Shown: positions 9,089 to 18,705, numbered from the stretch's first letter. The stretch: 64,000 bases of DNA from Rhizobium album (GCF_003122325.1 NZ_QFBC01000004.1:310001-374000); one strand, 5' to 3'. The notes: generated by a model not told the origin, from the sequence alone. A program made the numbers and translations.

Positions 9089-10150
9089 TCAATCCTCCAG
9101 CGTGCCGGGCTTGCGGCTGGCGCTGCTCGGCAAATCGCAGGCAATCTTCATCAGGTCGCCGCGGCGGCGGGCGAAGCGGCTGGAGACGCGGGTGACGATC
9201 AGGCCGGCCTGCGGCGCCCAAACCTCGATCGCGCCTTCCGGAAAGCCGGGACGGGTGACGATGGTCGCCAGCCGTTCGCCGGCCTCGACACGGTCGCCGA
9301 TGTCGCGGTGGAAGAGCACGGTGCCTGCCTCCGGGGCGCGGATCATCTCGATATTGTCCAGCGGTGCGGCGGGCCTGGCAAAGGCAGGCAACGGTTCCGA
9401 CACAGCCCTGACGATGCCGCGGGCGACGAGGAACCGGAAAAGCCCCTCGGCATCGGCGGCCGCCATCTCGGGATAGACCTCGCGCGTGCCGCGCAGTTCC
9501 AGCGTGGTCGAAAGCCGGCCGGGCAGGCTGGTTCTTCGTTCGCCACCACCTTCGTGTTTCCAGGCATACCCCACCGCTTCCTCGAAGGCGGAGCTTTCGC
9601 CATCCGAGAGCAGCACGGCATCCATGGACAGCGCCGAGGCCAGATCGGCCGCCTCCGGCCAGAAGACGGTGTCGATATAGGCATATTGCAGCGATTCATC
9701 GTCGCAATGCAGGTCGAGCACCAGCTCGGCGCCGAGCGCCATGTGCAGCAGCTTGCGCTTCAGCCGGTCGGTGGCGGAAAATCGGCCGAGATCGGCCAGC
9801 AGCGTATCGCGTTTCTCCAGCGGGATCAGCGGGAAATCGCGGTTGAAATTCGCCCGCGAGCCAAGGTCGAAACGCCCCTGCAACTCGCCGAAATGCGATT
9901 GTGCCAGGCCGATCGGATTGGCATGCGGTACGATGGTCAGCGAACCGGCAATCGCCCCCTCGGCTTCGGCGCGGCGCAGCCGCTCGCAGAGGAAATGCAC
10001 GAGCGCCGTACCCGGCAGTTCGCCGGCATGCAGGGCCGCCTGGATATAGACGGTCGGCGCCCGGCTGTCGTCACCCTTGAAATGGAAGACCGGCAGGCGC
10101 CAGGCGATGCCGGGCGTATCGCCTTCGATGGTGATTTCGGAAATATCCAT
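9089..10150 (-). CDS. Succinylglutamate desuccinylase/aspartoacylase family protein
   Basis: A 353-aa zinc carboxypeptidase-fold enzyme. Zn ligands appear as HAGELPG near residue 40 and DLHCDDE. NFNRDFP supplies the usual substrate Asn/Arg, and SHFGELQGRFDL precedes it. A C-terminal biotinyl-like beta domain (DRVEAGERLATIVTRPGFPE) follows the catalytic part, as in AstE-like proteins of unknown substrate. Start MDISEITIEGD is chosen over an upstream in-frame codon at 10174 that adds only basic residues. No arginine-degradation genes are nearby, so an AST-pathway role is not supported. Confidence 0.9.
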   Translation of the reverse strand: MDISEITIEGDTPGIAWRLPVFHFKGDDSRAPTVYIQAALHAGELPGTALVHFLCERLRRAEAEGAIAGSLTIVPHANPIGLAQSHFGELQGRFDLGSRANFNRDFPLIPLEKRDTLLADLGRFSATDRLKRKLLHMALGAELVLDLHCDDESLQYAYIDTVFWPEAADLASALSMDAVLLSDGESSAFEEAVGYAWKHEGGGERRTSLPGRLSTTLELRGTREVYPEMAAADAEGLFRFLVARGIVRAVSEPLPAFARPAAPLDNIEMIRAPEAGTVLFHRDIGDRVEAGERLATIVTRPGFPEGAIEVWAPQAGLIVTRVSSRFARRRGDLMKIACDLPSSASRKPGTLED

Positions 10151-10226
10151 GGCCGTTTCCCTTCCGCGCCGCATCCAGGCTTGTTCTTTGACTATCGCCT
10201 ATTCCTTCGACTGGGCGAAGGCAAGC

Positions 10227-10853
10227 TCAGCCTTTCGGTTCGGGGCCAGGTGGAAATCCGCGGTAGAAGTCCGCATGGCTGCCTTCATGATTGGCCATGC
10301 CCGGCTTGGTCAGCAGGCCGCGCGGAGCGGCAAAACTGCGGATCGTGCGGCGCGGCATCTCGTGCCACTGGATGTTGACCGCCCAGAGTTTTGGAAAGAA
10401 GCACAAGGACGCATAAGGCAGGTGGTCGTGGATCCACCAGGCAAGCGACTGCCAGCCGCCCTCCTCGCGCCGCCGGTCCCAGGCCCAGGGCACGACGATC
10501 GTCGCCGTGGCGCCCATGAAGCCCTGCGCGTCGCGCCGGTCCCAGATGTGATCGGCGCAACTGGCCTTGTTGGAGGAGCAGTTGAGATTGTGCCTGTTGC
10601 CGAAACCGTTGACGGCGGCATTGCGGTAGGCCGAGCGGATGTGGATGCGTCCGAACGCCTGCTGCAATGGTTCCAGCAGTTCCTCGCACAGCTTCGTGCC
10701 GGCGGCGATCGCCAGATCCGGATCATCCGGTATATTGGGGATCCTGTAGAAATCGGCGATTTCCGAATGCAGGAATTCGCGCATGAAGAAATTTTGGGAA
10801 AGGCGTACCCGGCCGAACTCCTCCAGCCCCTTCATCGATCCCGGTTTTTTCAT
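10227..10853 (-). CDS. Putative M15-like (D-Ala-D-Ala carboxypeptidase fold) protein
   Basis: 208 aa from MKKPGSMKGLEEFG. The opening SQNFFMREFLHSEIADFYRI resembles the N-terminus of Peptidase_M15_3 proteins, followed by helices and IHIRSAYRNAAVN (usually I-x-SGYR-x-xxxN). ASCADHIWD would provide the H/D metal site but is divergent, and the Trp-rich C-terminus (WWIHDHLPYASLCFFPKLWA) is unusual. It may be a cell-wall peptidase or an inactive relative. No signal peptide is visible. The gene follows a 58-aa SOS-box gene on the same strand, with 98 bp between them. Confidence 0.65.
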   Translation of the reverse strand: MKKPGSMKGLEEFGRVRLSQNFFMREFLHSEIADFYRIPNIPDDPDLAIAAGTKLCEELLEPLQQAFGRIHIRSAYRNAAVNGFGNRHNLNCSSNKASCADHIWDRRDAQGFMGATATIVVPWAWDRRREEGGWQSLAWWIHDHLPYASLCFFPKLWAVNIQWHEMPRRTIRSFAAPRGLLTKPGMANHEGSHADFYRGFPPGPEPKG

Positions 10854-10951
10854 GCCATCCTCCGCCCGCGTTCCATGCCGGAAGGGCAAACCGGGTGCCA
10901 CCCGATTCCTGCACGCCGTTTCTTGCGCGCAAGCCGCCTGGGGTGGCCGGT

Positions 10952-11128
10952 TCAGCCGTTCAGCTTCAGCTGCAACTGTACGCCGTTCTTCAGAACATAT
11001 TTCGGCCTGATGGAAAGATCGATGCGGGCGAGCCGCTTGCGGCGCATTTCCATCTCGCGCTCCCGCGCCGCCCTGCACTCGGCCACCATCGCCATTGTCC
11101 GTTCGATCACCTGTTCCGCATGGGTCAT
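10952..11128 (-). CDS. Small basic protein (58 aa) downstream of an SOS box
   Basis: Reading on the minus strand gives MTHAEQVIERTMAMVAECRA, then a charged helix (AREREMEMRRKRLARIDLSI) and RPKYVLKNGVQLQLKLNG before the stop. An AAGGAGATC ribosome site lies 4-5 bases upstream of the ATG, and a perfect alphaproteobacterial LexA box lies 14 bp upstream of the ATG. Coding character and the strong RBS support a real gene. Function is unknown. It may be co-transcribed with the M15-like gene. Confidence 0.7.
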   Translation of the reverse strand: MTHAEQVIERTMAMVAECRAAREREMEMRRKRLARIDLSIRPKYVLKNGVQLQLKLNG

Positions 11129-11141
11129 AACGATCTCCTTT

Positions 11142-11156
11142 GTTCACTGTATGTTC
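11142..11156 (-). promoter_or_regulatory. LexA (SOS) box, GTTC-N7-GTTC
   Basis: GTTCACTGTATGTTC on the + strand (GAACATACAGTGAAC on the coding strand) exactly matches the alphaproteobacterial direct-repeat LexA operator GTTC-N7-GTTC. It sits immediately upstream of the RBS of the 58-aa gene on the minus strand, a repressing position. Confidence 0.75.
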
Positions 11157-11422
11157 TCATTGGAATTTGCAGCTGTCAAGAGGCCGGAACGGCGGATTAT
11201 CGGGCGCCGGCAGTGCGTGAAATCTTGCCGCAAGGGATTGAGGTCGTTAACGTTTCCTCAACAAAGCCTTTAACGCCCCCTTAAATCGCCGCATTTAAAG
11301 TTCATCGCCATTGCCGGGGAAAGAACGGCCGCAACGCATGTGCCGTTCGGTCATTTCAAGGCTTTGGGCGGCATGCAGGACGCTGACCGCATCGAACAGA
11401 ACGGGACGCAGCCGGTCGGCAT

Positions 11423-13729
11423 ATGGCAGGGAACGACAGATCACGTCAGCGCATTGAACCTTCCTTCGAGGCGGAACGCCCGCGCGGCGGCGGCGAGATA
11501 CGGATGGAAGCGGAAGACCGCATCGGCAGCGGATCAGGACGCGGCGCAAAACCGGCGAAGGCAGCCAAGCCGCCGAAGGCCGGCAAGGCCCGCCGCGCCA
11601 GGGGCGGCGGCATCACCGGCTTCCTGCGTTTCGTGACCTACTGGTGCCTGGTTCTCGGCATCTGGGGCGGCATCGCGGTCGCCGGCCTCGTCATCTATTA
11701 CGGCGCGCGCATGCCGAGCGCCAGCACCTGGTCGATTCCCGACAGGCCGCCGAACATCAAGATCACCGCCGTCGACGGCACGACGATCGCCAACCGCGGC
11801 TCCACCGGCGGCGAGGCGCTGTCGCTGGAAAACATGTCGCCCTACATTCCGATGGCGGTGATCGCCATCGAGGACCGGCGCTTCTATTCGCATTTCGGCG
11901 TCGATCCGCTCGGCCTTGCCCGCGCCATGCTGACCAACGTCACCACCGGCCGCATGGTGCAGGGCGGCTCGACGCTGACGCAGCAGCTGGCCAAGAACAT
12001 GTTCCTGTCGCAGGAGCGTACGCTGGAGCGCAAGGTGCAGGAGGTGCTGCTCGCCTTCTGGCTGGAGCAGAACTATTCCAAGGACCAGATCCTGGCGATG
12101 TATCTCAACCGCGTATTCTTCGGCTCGAACGCCTATGGCGTCGAGGCGGCCTCGCGGCGTTACTTCAACAAATCGGCCCGTGACGTCAACCTCGGCGAGG
12201 CGGCGCTGCTTGCTGGCCTGCTGAAGGCGCCGTCGCGGCTTTCGCCGGCGCGCGATCCGGAAGCGGCCGAGGCGCGTGCCCAGCTGGTGCTGGGGGCGAT
12301 GCGCGAGGAAGGTTTCATCACGGACACCGAGATCAAGACAGCGATGTCGCAGACGCCGACGCAGGCGAAAAGCTACTGGTCGGGCGCCGAACATTATGTC
12401 GCCGACATGGTGATGGACCAGCTGCCGGCGCTGGTCGGCGACATCAAGGAAGACCTGGTCGTCGACACGACCATCGATATCGGCCTGGAAAAGAAGGCCG
12501 AGGAAGCATTGACCACGGCGCTCGACGCCGACGGCAAGAAACTCAACGCCTCGCAGGCCGCCCTCGTTTCCATCGACGGCACCGGTGCCGTCCGCGCGCT
12601 CGTCGGCGGCCGCGACTATGCCGAAAGCCAGTTCAACCGCGCCGTCACCGCCAAGCGCCAGCCGGGCTCGGCCTTCAAGCCCTTCGTTTATGCCGCAGCG
12701 CTCGAAATGGGCATCACCCCCGGCTCGGTCCGCAACGATGCGCCGGTCAGGATCGGCAAGTGGACGCCGGAAAATTACGACCTGAAATATCGCGGCCCGG
12801 TAACGCTCGCCTCGGCGCTCGCCAATTCGCTGAACACCATCGCCGCCCAGCTCGTCATGGAAGTCGGGCCGGCGCGGGTCGCCAAGGTCGCCCACCGTCT
12901 CGGCATCGAATCCTCGCTGCAGGCCAATGCCTCCATCGCGCTCGGCACGTCGGAAGTCTCGCTGCTGGAGCTGACCTCGGCCTATGCGCCGTTCATGAAC
13001 GGCGGCTACAAGGCGACCGCCCATGTCATCCGCCGCATCTCCACCGCCTCCGGCAAGGTGCTTTACGAAAACACCTACGACAACCCTCCGCGGGTGCTGA
13101 GCGAGGCGGTGGTGATCAATATGAACGCCATGCTGATGCGGGTGATCACCGAAGGCACCGGCAAGAAGGCGCGGCTCGACGGCTGGCAGGTGGCGGGAAA
13201 ATCCGGCACGACGCAATCCTTCCGCGACGCGCTGTTCGTCGGCTACACCAGCAACCTGACCACCGGCGTCTGGTTCGGCAACGACGACGGCAAGTCGATG
13301 AAGAAGGTCACCGGCGGCGGCCTGCCGGCGATTGCCTGGCACGATTTCATGAAGGCCGCCCATGAAGGGCTGTCGCCGGCGCCGCTCTTCGGTAGCGGCC
13401 AGCCCGCCGAAGAGATCCCGCCGAGCACCATCGAGCCGGCGGAAGAATTGCCCTCGACGATCGGCGACATCATTTCCAACGCCGATCCCGAAACCAACGG
13501 CAATTTCCCCGACCTGCCGGCGGACGGCATCGGCGGCGAGGCGACCGCCTCCACCCCCCGCCGGCTGCCCGGCGACCTGGAGGAAGGCATCCCGATGGAG
13601 TTCCCGCAGGAAGGCGCCGACGCCGCCCTGAACCAGGACCTCGTGCCGCCGGCGGAGGTGGGCGGAGATGCCGTGATTTCGACGCAAAACCGGCGCCGGA
13701 CGCTGCTCGACGTGCTCATGGGTCAATGA
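11423..13729 (+). CDS. Class A penicillin-binding protein (PBP1A-like)
   Basis: A 768-aa bifunctional peptidoglycan synthase anchored in the inner membrane. Order: basic cytoplasmic N-terminus, TM about residues 66-90, GT51 transglycosylase (EDRRFYSHFGVDP with catalytic Glu near residue 150; GGSTLTQQLAKNMF), transpeptidase with SxxK in PGSAFKPFVY near residue 416, SxN in LANSLNT, and KSGTT near residue 593. An acidic Pro/Glu-rich tail ends the protein. Start 11423 gives the N-terminus seen in rhizobial homologues (RQRIEPSF); ATG 11504 is an alternative. Confidence 0.95.
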   Translation: MAGNDRSRQRIEPSFEAERPRGGGEIRMEAEDRIGSGSGRGAKPAKAAKPPKAGKARRARGGGITGFLRFVTYWCLVLGIWGGIAVAGLVIYYGARMPSASTWSIPDRPPNIKITAVDGTTIANRGSTGGEALSLENMSPYIPMAVIAIEDRRFYSHFGVDPLGLARAMLTNVTTGRMVQGGSTLTQQLAKNMFLSQERTLERKVQEVLLAFWLEQNYSKDQILAMYLNRVFFGSNAYGVEAASRRYFNKSARDVNLGEAALLAGLLKAPSRLSPARDPEAAEARAQLVLGAMREEGFITDTEIKTAMSQTPTQAKSYWSGAEHYVADMVMDQLPALVGDIKEDLVVDTTIDIGLEKKAEEALTTALDADGKKLNASQAALVSIDGTGAVRALVGGRDYAESQFNRAVTAKRQPGSAFKPFVYAAALEMGITPGSVRNDAPVRIGKWTPENYDLKYRGPVTLASALANSLNTIAAQLVMEVGPARVAKVAHRLGIESSLQANASIALGTSEVSLLELTSAYAPFMNGGYKATAHVIRRISTASGKVLYENTYDNPPRVLSEAVVINMNAMLMRVITEGTGKKARLDGWQVAGKSGTTQSFRDALFVGYTSNLTTGVWFGNDDGKSMKKVTGGGLPAIAWHDFMKAAHEGLSPAPLFGSGQPAEEIPPSTIEPAEELPSTIGDIISNADPETNGNFPDLPADGIGGEATASTPRRLPGDLEEGIPMEFPQEGADAALNQDLVPPAEVGGDAVISTQNRRRTLLDVLMGQ

Positions 13730-13864
13730 GGTTTTCATCCGCCCGGGGATGACTTATATCAGTGCGAACGGCGCGCTTGTCCGCTGTGGCCGATTCGCGT
13801 GACCATACCCCCTGATTTTGTGTAGCAAAGGGCTCAAATTGCTCGCTTCCGGGCGCTCATCCGC

Positions 13865-13896
13865 CTTGCAGTCGTCAAAAGCCCTTCTTATATACG
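13865..13896 (+). promoter_or_regulatory. RpoH-type (heat shock) promoter of dnaKJ
   Basis: CTTG (13865-13868), an 18-base spacer and CTTATATACG (13887-13896) fit the alphaproteobacterial sigma-32 consensus CTTG...CYTATnTnnG described for Agrobacterium heat-shock genes. The element lies about 110 bp upstream of the dnaK ATG, leaving a roughly 105-base leader. Confidence 0.65.
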
Positions 13897-14005
13897 CCGC
13901 ATCGCCGCAGCACACGCTTGCGAAATCCAACAGACCATCCCGTAAGGGGCTGTTTATGGAATGCCTGACAAGGGTCCCGACAGCTTGCTTCAAGGAGAGA
14001 ATGAT

Positions 14006-15919
14006 ATGGCTAAAGTTATTGGTATCGACCTCGGAACCACGAATTCCTGCGTCTCCGTCATGGACGGCAAAGACGTCAAGGTGATCGAAAACGCCGAAGG
14101 CGCGCGCACGACGCCGTCGATGGTGGCATTTTCGGATGATGGCGAGCGCCTCGTCGGCCAGCCGGCCAAGCGCCAGGCCGTCACCAACCCGACGAACACC
14201 CTCTTCGCCGTCAAGCGCCTCATCGGTCGCCGCTACGAAGATCCGACCGTCGAGAAGGACAAGAAGCTCGTCCCGTTCAATATCGTCAAGGGCGACAATG
14301 GCGACGCCTGGGTCGAAGCCAACGGCAAGGGTTATTCGCCCTCGCAGATCTCGGCCATGATCCTTCAGAAGATGAAGGAAACCGCCGAATCCTACCTCGG
14401 TGAAAAGGTCGAAAAGGCCGTCATCACCGTTCCCGCCTATTTCAACGACGCCCAGCGCCAGGCCACCAAGGATGCCGGCCGCATCGCCGGTCTCGACGTC
14501 CTGCGCATCATAAACGAACCGACCGCAGCGGCGCTCGCCTATGGCCTCGACAAGAAGGACGGCAAGACCATCGCCGTCTACGACCTGGGCGGCGGCACCT
14601 TCGATATCTCGGTCCTCGAAATCGGCGATGGCGTCTTCGAAGTGAAGTCGACCAACGGCGATACCTTCCTCGGTGGTGAAGACTTCGACATGCGTCTCGT
14701 CGAATATCTTGCCGGCGAATTCAAGAAGGACCAGGGCATCGACCTGAAGGGCGACAAGCTGGCCCTGCAGCGCCTCAAGGAAGCTGCCGAAAAGGCCAAG
14801 ATCGAGCTGTCCTCGTCGCAGCAGACCGAAATCAACCTGCCGTTCATCACGGCGGATGCGACCGGTCCGAAGCACCTGACGATGAAGCTGACCCGCGCCA
14901 AGTTCGAAAGCCTGGTCGACGACCTGATCCAGCGCACCGTGGCACCGTGCAAGGCCGCCCTCAAGGACGCAGGTGTCACCGCCGGCGAAATCGAGGAAGT
15001 GGTTCTCGTCGGCGGCATGAGCCGCATGCCGAAGGTGCAGGAAGTCGTCAAGCAGCTGTTCGGCAAGGAGCCGCACAAGGGTGTCAACCCGGATGAAGTC
15101 GTCGCCATGGGCGCCGCCATCCAGGCCGGCGTCCTGCAGGGCGACGTCAAGGACGTCCTGCTGCTCGACGTCACCCCGCTGTCCCTCGGCATCGAAACGC
15201 TGGGCGGTGTCTTCACCCGTCTGATCGATCGCAACACGACGATCCCGACGAAGAAGAGCCAGACCTTCTCGACCGCCGAAGACAACCAGCAGGCCGTCAC
15301 CATCCGCGTTTCGCAGGGCGAGCGCGAAATGGCGCAGGACAACAAGCTGCTCGGCCAGTTCGACCTTGTCGGCCTGCCGCCGTCGCCGCGTGGCGTCCCG
15401 CAGATCGAAGTGACCTTCGACATCGACGCCAACGGCATCGTCCAGGTTTCGGCCAAGGACAAGGGCACCGGCAAGGAACAGCAGATCCGCATCCAGGCAT
15501 CGGGTGGTCTCTCCGACGCCGACATCGAAAAGATGGTCAAGGACGCGGAATCGCATGCGGCCGAAGACAAGAAGCGTCGTGAAGTCGTCGAAGCCAAGAA
15601 CCAGGCCGAAAGCCTGATCCACTCCACCGAGAAGTCGGTGAAGGATTTTGGCGACAAGGTATCGGAAACCGACCGCAACGCCATCACCGCAGCGATCGAG
15701 GCCCTGAAGACCGCCACCGAAGCCTCCGAACCGGATGCCGAGGACATCAAGGCCAAGACCCAGACCCTCATGGAAGTCTCCATGAAGCTCGGCCAGGCGA
15801 TCTACGAGGCCCAGCAGGCCGAAGGTGGCGCCGAAGCGTCCGCGACCGGTGATGACAACGTCGTCGATGCCGACTACGAAGAAGTCAACGACGACGACGA
15901 TCGCAAGCGCTCCGCGTAA
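14006..15919 (+). CDS. dnaK: Molecular chaperone DnaK (Hsp70)
   Basis: A 637-aa Hsp70. The ATPase domain begins [20 protein letters not shown], with [18 protein letters not shown] and [13 protein letters not shown]. The linker [19 protein letters not shown] and substrate-binding domain follow, and the C-terminus ends in the acidic [13 protein letters not shown]-type tail. Start ATG 14006 has AAGGAGAG upstream; an in-frame ATG at 13961 only extends into the leader. It refolds proteins with DnaJ (next gene) and GrpE, in the cytoplasm. Confidence 0.99.
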   Translation: MAKVIGIDLGTTNSCVSVMDGKDVKVIENAEGARTTPSMVAFSDDGERLVGQPAKRQAVTNPTNTLFAVKRLIGRRYEDPTVEKDKKLVPFNIVKGDNGDAWVEANGKGYSPSQISAMILQKMKETAESYLGEKVEKAVITVPAYFNDAQRQATKDAGRIAGLDVLRIINEPTAAALAYGLDKKDGKTIAVYDLGGGTFDISVLEIGDGVFEVKSTNGDTFLGGEDFDMRLVEYLAGEFKKDQGIDLKGDKLALQRLKEAAEKAKIELSSSQQTEINLPFITADATGPKHLTMKLTRAKFESLVDDLIQRTVAPCKAALKDAGVTAGEIEEVVLVGGMSRMPKVQEVVKQLFGKEPHKGVNPDEVVAMGAAIQAGVLQGDVKDVLLLDVTPLSLGIETLGGVFTRLIDRNTTIPTKKSQTFSTAEDNQQAVTIRVSQGEREMAQDNKLLGQFDLVGLPPSPRGVPQIEVTFDIDANGIVQVSAKDKGTGKEQQIRIQASGGLSDADIEKMVKDAESHAAEDKKRREVVEAKNQAESLIHSTEKSVKDFGDKVSETDRNAITAAIEALKTATEASEPDAEDIKAKTQTLMEVSMKLGQAIYEAQQAEGGAEASATGDDNVVDADYEEVNDDDDRKRSA

Positions 15920-15949
15920 GGCTGAGCCAAGTCTAATATGACACTGAAA

Positions 15950-15971
15950 TCCGGCTGCCTCGGCAGCCGGA
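15950..15971 (+). promoter_or_regulatory. Stem-loop between dnaK and dnaJ
   Basis: TCCGGCTGCC, loop TC, GGCAGCCGGA: a perfect 10-bp stem ending 27 bp before the dnaJ ATG. No T-run follows, so it is not a full terminator. An intercistronic hairpin here could act as an RNA processing or stability site that lowers dnaJ relative to dnaK. Confidence 0.6.
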
Positions 15972-15998
15972 ACGCTATTGACCGGGGTCTCCAACTTT

Positions 15999-17132
15999 AT
16001 GGCTAAAGCTGATTTTTACGAAACGCTCGGCGTCGCCAAGACGGCGGATGAAAAGGAGCTGAAAAGCGCCTTCCGCAAGCTGGCAATGCAGTATCATCCG
16101 GACAAGAACCCGGACAGTGCCGAGGCGGAGCGCAAGTTCAAGGAAATCAATGAGGCATACGAGACGCTGAAGGACCCGCAGAAGCGGGCCGCCTACGACC
16201 GTTTCGGCCACGCAGCCTTCGAGGGCGGCATGGGCGGCGGCGGTGGAGCCGGTTTCGGGGGCGGCGGTTTCTCCGATATCTTCGAAGACATTTTCGGCGA
16301 GATGATGGGTGGCGGGCGCCAGCGCCGCTCCTCCGGCGGTCGCGAACGCGGCGCCGACCTGCGCTACAACATGGAAATTTCGCTGGAGGAATCCTTCTCC
16401 GGCAAGACGGCGCAGATCCGCGTGCCGACCTCGATCACCTGCGACCTCTGCACCGGCACCGGCGCCAAGCCCGGCACCAGCCCGAAGACCTGCGCCACCT
16501 GCCAGGGCTCCGGCCGCGTGCGCGCCGCGCAAGGCTTCTTCTCGATCGAACGCACCTGTCCGACATGCGGCGGGCGCGGCCAGACGATCAGCGATCCCTG
16601 CACCAAGTGCCATGGCCACGGCCGCGTCACCGAGGAGCGTTCGCTGTCCGTCAACATTCCGGCCGGCATCGAGGACGGCACCCGCATCCGCCTGCAGGGC
16701 GAAGGCGAGGCCGGCGTGCGCGGCGGCCCGGCGGGCGACCTCTACATCTTCCTCTCCGTCAAGCCGCATGAATTCTTCCAGCGCGACGGCGCCGACCTCT
16801 ACTGCACCGTGCCGATCTCGATGACGACGGCGGCGCTGGGCGGCAAGTTCGACTGCGCCACGCTCGACGGCACCAAGTCGCGCGTGTCCGTGCCTGAGGG
16901 CACGCAGCAGGGCAAACAGTTCCGCCTCAAGGGCAAGGGCATGCCGGTGCTGCGCTCCAACCAGGTGGGCGACCTCTACATCCAGATCCAGATCGAAACG
17001 CCGCAGAAGCTCACCAAGCGCCAGCGCGAACTGCTGCAGGAATTCGAACAGATCTCCTCGAAGGAAAACAATCCGGAATCGACCGGTTTCTTCTCGAGGA
17101 TGAAGGATTTTTTCGACACTCTGAGTGATTGA
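15999..17132 (+). CDS. dnaJ: Chaperone protein DnaJ (Hsp40)
   Basis: A 377-aa type I J-protein. J domain residues 1-70 contain the HPD motif (YHPDKNPD). A Gly/Phe-rich region follows ([20 protein letters not shown]). The zinc-binding domain has four CxxCxGxG repeats ([32 protein letters not shown]), and the C-terminal client-binding domains complete it. Start [12 protein letters not shown] is the family start; an upstream in-frame codon at 15978 adds seven residues without support. Forms an operon with dnaK. Confidence 0.99.
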   Translation: MAKADFYETLGVAKTADEKELKSAFRKLAMQYHPDKNPDSAEAERKFKEINEAYETLKDPQKRAAYDRFGHAAFEGGMGGGGGAGFGGGGFSDIFEDIFGEMMGGGRQRRSSGGRERGADLRYNMEISLEESFSGKTAQIRVPTSITCDLCTGTGAKPGTSPKTCATCQGSGRVRAAQGFFSIERTCPTCGGRGQTISDPCTKCHGHGRVTEERSLSVNIPAGIEDGTRIRLQGEGEAGVRGGPAGDLYIFLSVKPHEFFQRDGADLYCTVPISMTTAALGGKFDCATLDGTKSRVSVPEGTQQGKQFRLKGKGMPVLRSNQVGDLYIQIQIETPQKLTKRQRELLQEFEQISSKENNPESTGFFSRMKDFFDTLSD

Positions 17133-17156
17133 CGCCCATACTGCGTCATTTTGAAG

Positions 17157-17184
17157 AGGCCGGCGGAAGATCGTCGGCCTTTTG
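17157..17184 (+). terminator. Terminator after dnaJ
   Basis: AGGCCGGCG, loop GAAGAT, CGTCGGCCT with one G-T pair, followed by TTTGCTT, 25 bp after the dnaJ stop. A short T-tract makes it a moderate intrinsic terminator. Confidence 0.7.
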
Positions 17185-17306
17185 CTTGCCGGAATCGTCA
17201 CACAAGCGGACGATGGGAAACACTCTCCCGGATTTTGGCGGTTTTCTCTTCAGTTAAATCGATTGTATAACTGTCTACGCAGCTTCAAACGCGGACAAGG
17301 CTAATC

Positions 17307-17322
17307 ATTTGACATTTCAAAT
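17307..17322. promoter_or_regulatory. Putative operator upstream of MarR gene 17384
   Basis: ATTTGA-CATT-TCAAAT, a perfect 6-bp inverted repeat with 4-bp spacer, in an AT-rich stretch 62 bp upstream of the MarR start. Size and placement suit autoregulation by a MarR dimer. Confidence 0.5.
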
Positions 17323-17383
17323 ATTGGTCCCTAGATCATCTGTTACGGCTAGATGTGAACAAACGGACACGGGCGTCGAGACG

Positions 17384-17896
17384 ATGGAAGCGGACAGCGA
17401 AACGATCGATCTGGAAATCATCGCCCATGGCGTCCATGGCGGCGGCAAGCCGGAATTGCGCTTGTGGTTACGCATGCTGTCGACCACCAAGCTGATATCC
17501 CAGGAAATCCGCCGCCGGCTGCGTTCGGAATTCGGCGCCACCCTGCCGCAGTTCGACCTCCTGGCACAGCTTTACCGCGAGCGCGACGGTCTCCGGCTCG
17601 GCGAACTCTCCAAGCGCACCATGGTGACCAACGGCAACATCACCGGCCTGGTCGAGCGGCTGGAGGCTGACGGCTTGGTGCTGCGCGAAACGCCTGACGG
17701 CGACCGGCGCGTGACGGTGGCCAAACTCACCAAGCGCGGCGAAGACTATTTCAGCTCCATGGCCAAGGCGCATGAGGGCTGGCTGCGCGATATCATGGCC
17801 GATGTCGACCCGGATATGGTGGGGACGCTCCTGACGCAGATCGGCGTCGTCAAGACGTCGGCCAACAACCACCTCTCCGCCGGCGCCTTCGACTGA
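17384..17896 (+). CDS. MarR family transcriptional regulator
   Basis: A 170-aa winged-helix protein starting MEADSETIDLEIIAHG. An in-frame start at 17309 lies upstream of the probable promoter region and is rejected. Recognition helix region RLGELSKRTMVTNGNITGLVERLEADGLV and wing TPDGDRRVTVAKLTKRGED are typical. No aromatic-degradation genes are adjacent, so the regulated genes are unknown; its own operator is proposed at 17307-17322. It is convergent with the ABC permease gene. Confidence 0.9.
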   Translation: MEADSETIDLEIIAHGVHGGGKPELRLWLRMLSTTKLISQEIRRRLRSEFGATLPQFDLLAQLYRERDGLRLGELSKRTMVTNGNITGLVERLEADGLVLRETPDGDRRVTVAKLTKRGEDYFSSMAKAHEGWLRDIMADVDPDMVGTLLTQIGVVKTSANNHLSAGAFD

Positions 17897-17908
17897 AGGC
17901 ACAAGCGC

Positions 17909-18583
17909 TCAGCGCACCTTTTCTTTCTGGAACCGCTTTTCGAGCAGGCTGACGAAACGCACCATCGGCCACAGGCAGATGATGTAGATGATCGCTGCGC
18001 CGATCAGCGGCGAAGGATTGGCATGCAATGCCTGTGCATCCGTTGCCTCCTTCAGCAGTTCCGGCAGGGCGACTGTCGAAGCAAGCGCGGTGTCCTTGAA
18101 CATCGACACGCAGTTGCTGGTGGTCGGCGGGATGACGATGCGCATCGCCTGCGGCAACACGACAAGCCGCAGGGTGACGATGAACGGCAGGCCGAGTGCC
18201 GCGGCGGCCTCGAACTGGCCCGCCGGTACGCTCTGGATGCCGGAGCGGAACACTTCCGCCGAATAGGCCGCCATGACGATCGACAGCGCCAGCGCCGCGG
18301 ACGTCCAGGACGAGAAGCGCAGGCCGAGGAATGGCAGGGCGTAATAGATCAGGATCAGCACCACCAGAACCGGCGCGGCGCGAAAGATGTCGATGTAGAA
18401 CACCGCCAGCAGCCGGAAGGGTTTTGGCGCATAGAGGCGCACGAGGCTGATGAACAGGCCGGCCGTCACCCCGAAAACGATGCCGGCGATACCGAGCAGG
18501 AAGGTGGTCAGCAGGCCGCGCATCAGGGCCGGAAAGCTGGCGGCCAGCACGTCGTAGTTAAAGAAGGTTTCGACCAGCGTCAT
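17909..18583 (-). CDS. Polar amino acid ABC transporter permease (HisM/GlnP family)
   Basis: A 224-aa inner-membrane permease with about five TM helices (LLTTFLLGIAGIVFGVTAGLFISLV, FYIDIFRAAPVLVVLILIYYAL) and the EAA loop EAAAALGLPFIVTLRLVVLPQA that contacts the ATPase. The start MTLVETFFNYDVL is the family start. It lies just downstream of its likely binding protein (18778-19575), separated by a 194-bp spacer containing a repeat. No ATPase or second permease gene is adjacent, so the system relies on components elsewhere or a homodimeric permease. Confidence 0.93.
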   Translation of the reverse strand: MTLVETFFNYDVLAASFPALMRGLLTTFLLGIAGIVFGVTAGLFISLVRLYAPKPFRLLAVFYIDIFRAAPVLVVLILIYYALPFLGLRFSSWTSAALALSIVMAAYSAEVFRSGIQSVPAGQFEAAAALGLPFIVTLRLVVLPQAMRIVIPPTTSNCVSMFKDTALASTVALPELLKEATDAQALHANPSPLIGAAIIYIICLWPMVRFVSLLEKRFQKEKVR

Positions 18584-18666
18584 CGGCGTTCCAAGCGGCT
18601 TGCGGGACAGCTCCAGTTGAAGGCGCGCAGCGCTTCGGCGTCCGGAGATGCATGAAAACGGAGGGC

Positions 18667-18705
18667 CGGAGCATTTTCGCTTCAGGGACAAGCGGAATGC
18701 TGCGG
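18667..18705. repeat. Degenerate intergenic repeat, copy 3
   Basis: GGAGCATTTTCGCTTCAGGG then ACAAGCGGAATGCTG resembles the start of the copies at 1920 and 5739 and forms an imperfect inverted repeat (AGCATTTTCGCTT against AAGCGGAATGCT). Lies between the permease and binding-protein genes. Confidence 0.45.

Noticed and set aside
11534-13738. Long minus-strand frame opposite the PBP gene (734 codons)
   Set aside because: Arg/Gly/Asp-rich antisense shadow without motifs; the PBP reading has all active-site motifs.
13754-15994. Long minus-strand frame opposite dnaK (746 codons)
   Set aside because: Mirror of the dnaK codon pattern; composition is Asp/Val/Phe-rich with no domain, and dnaK is certain.
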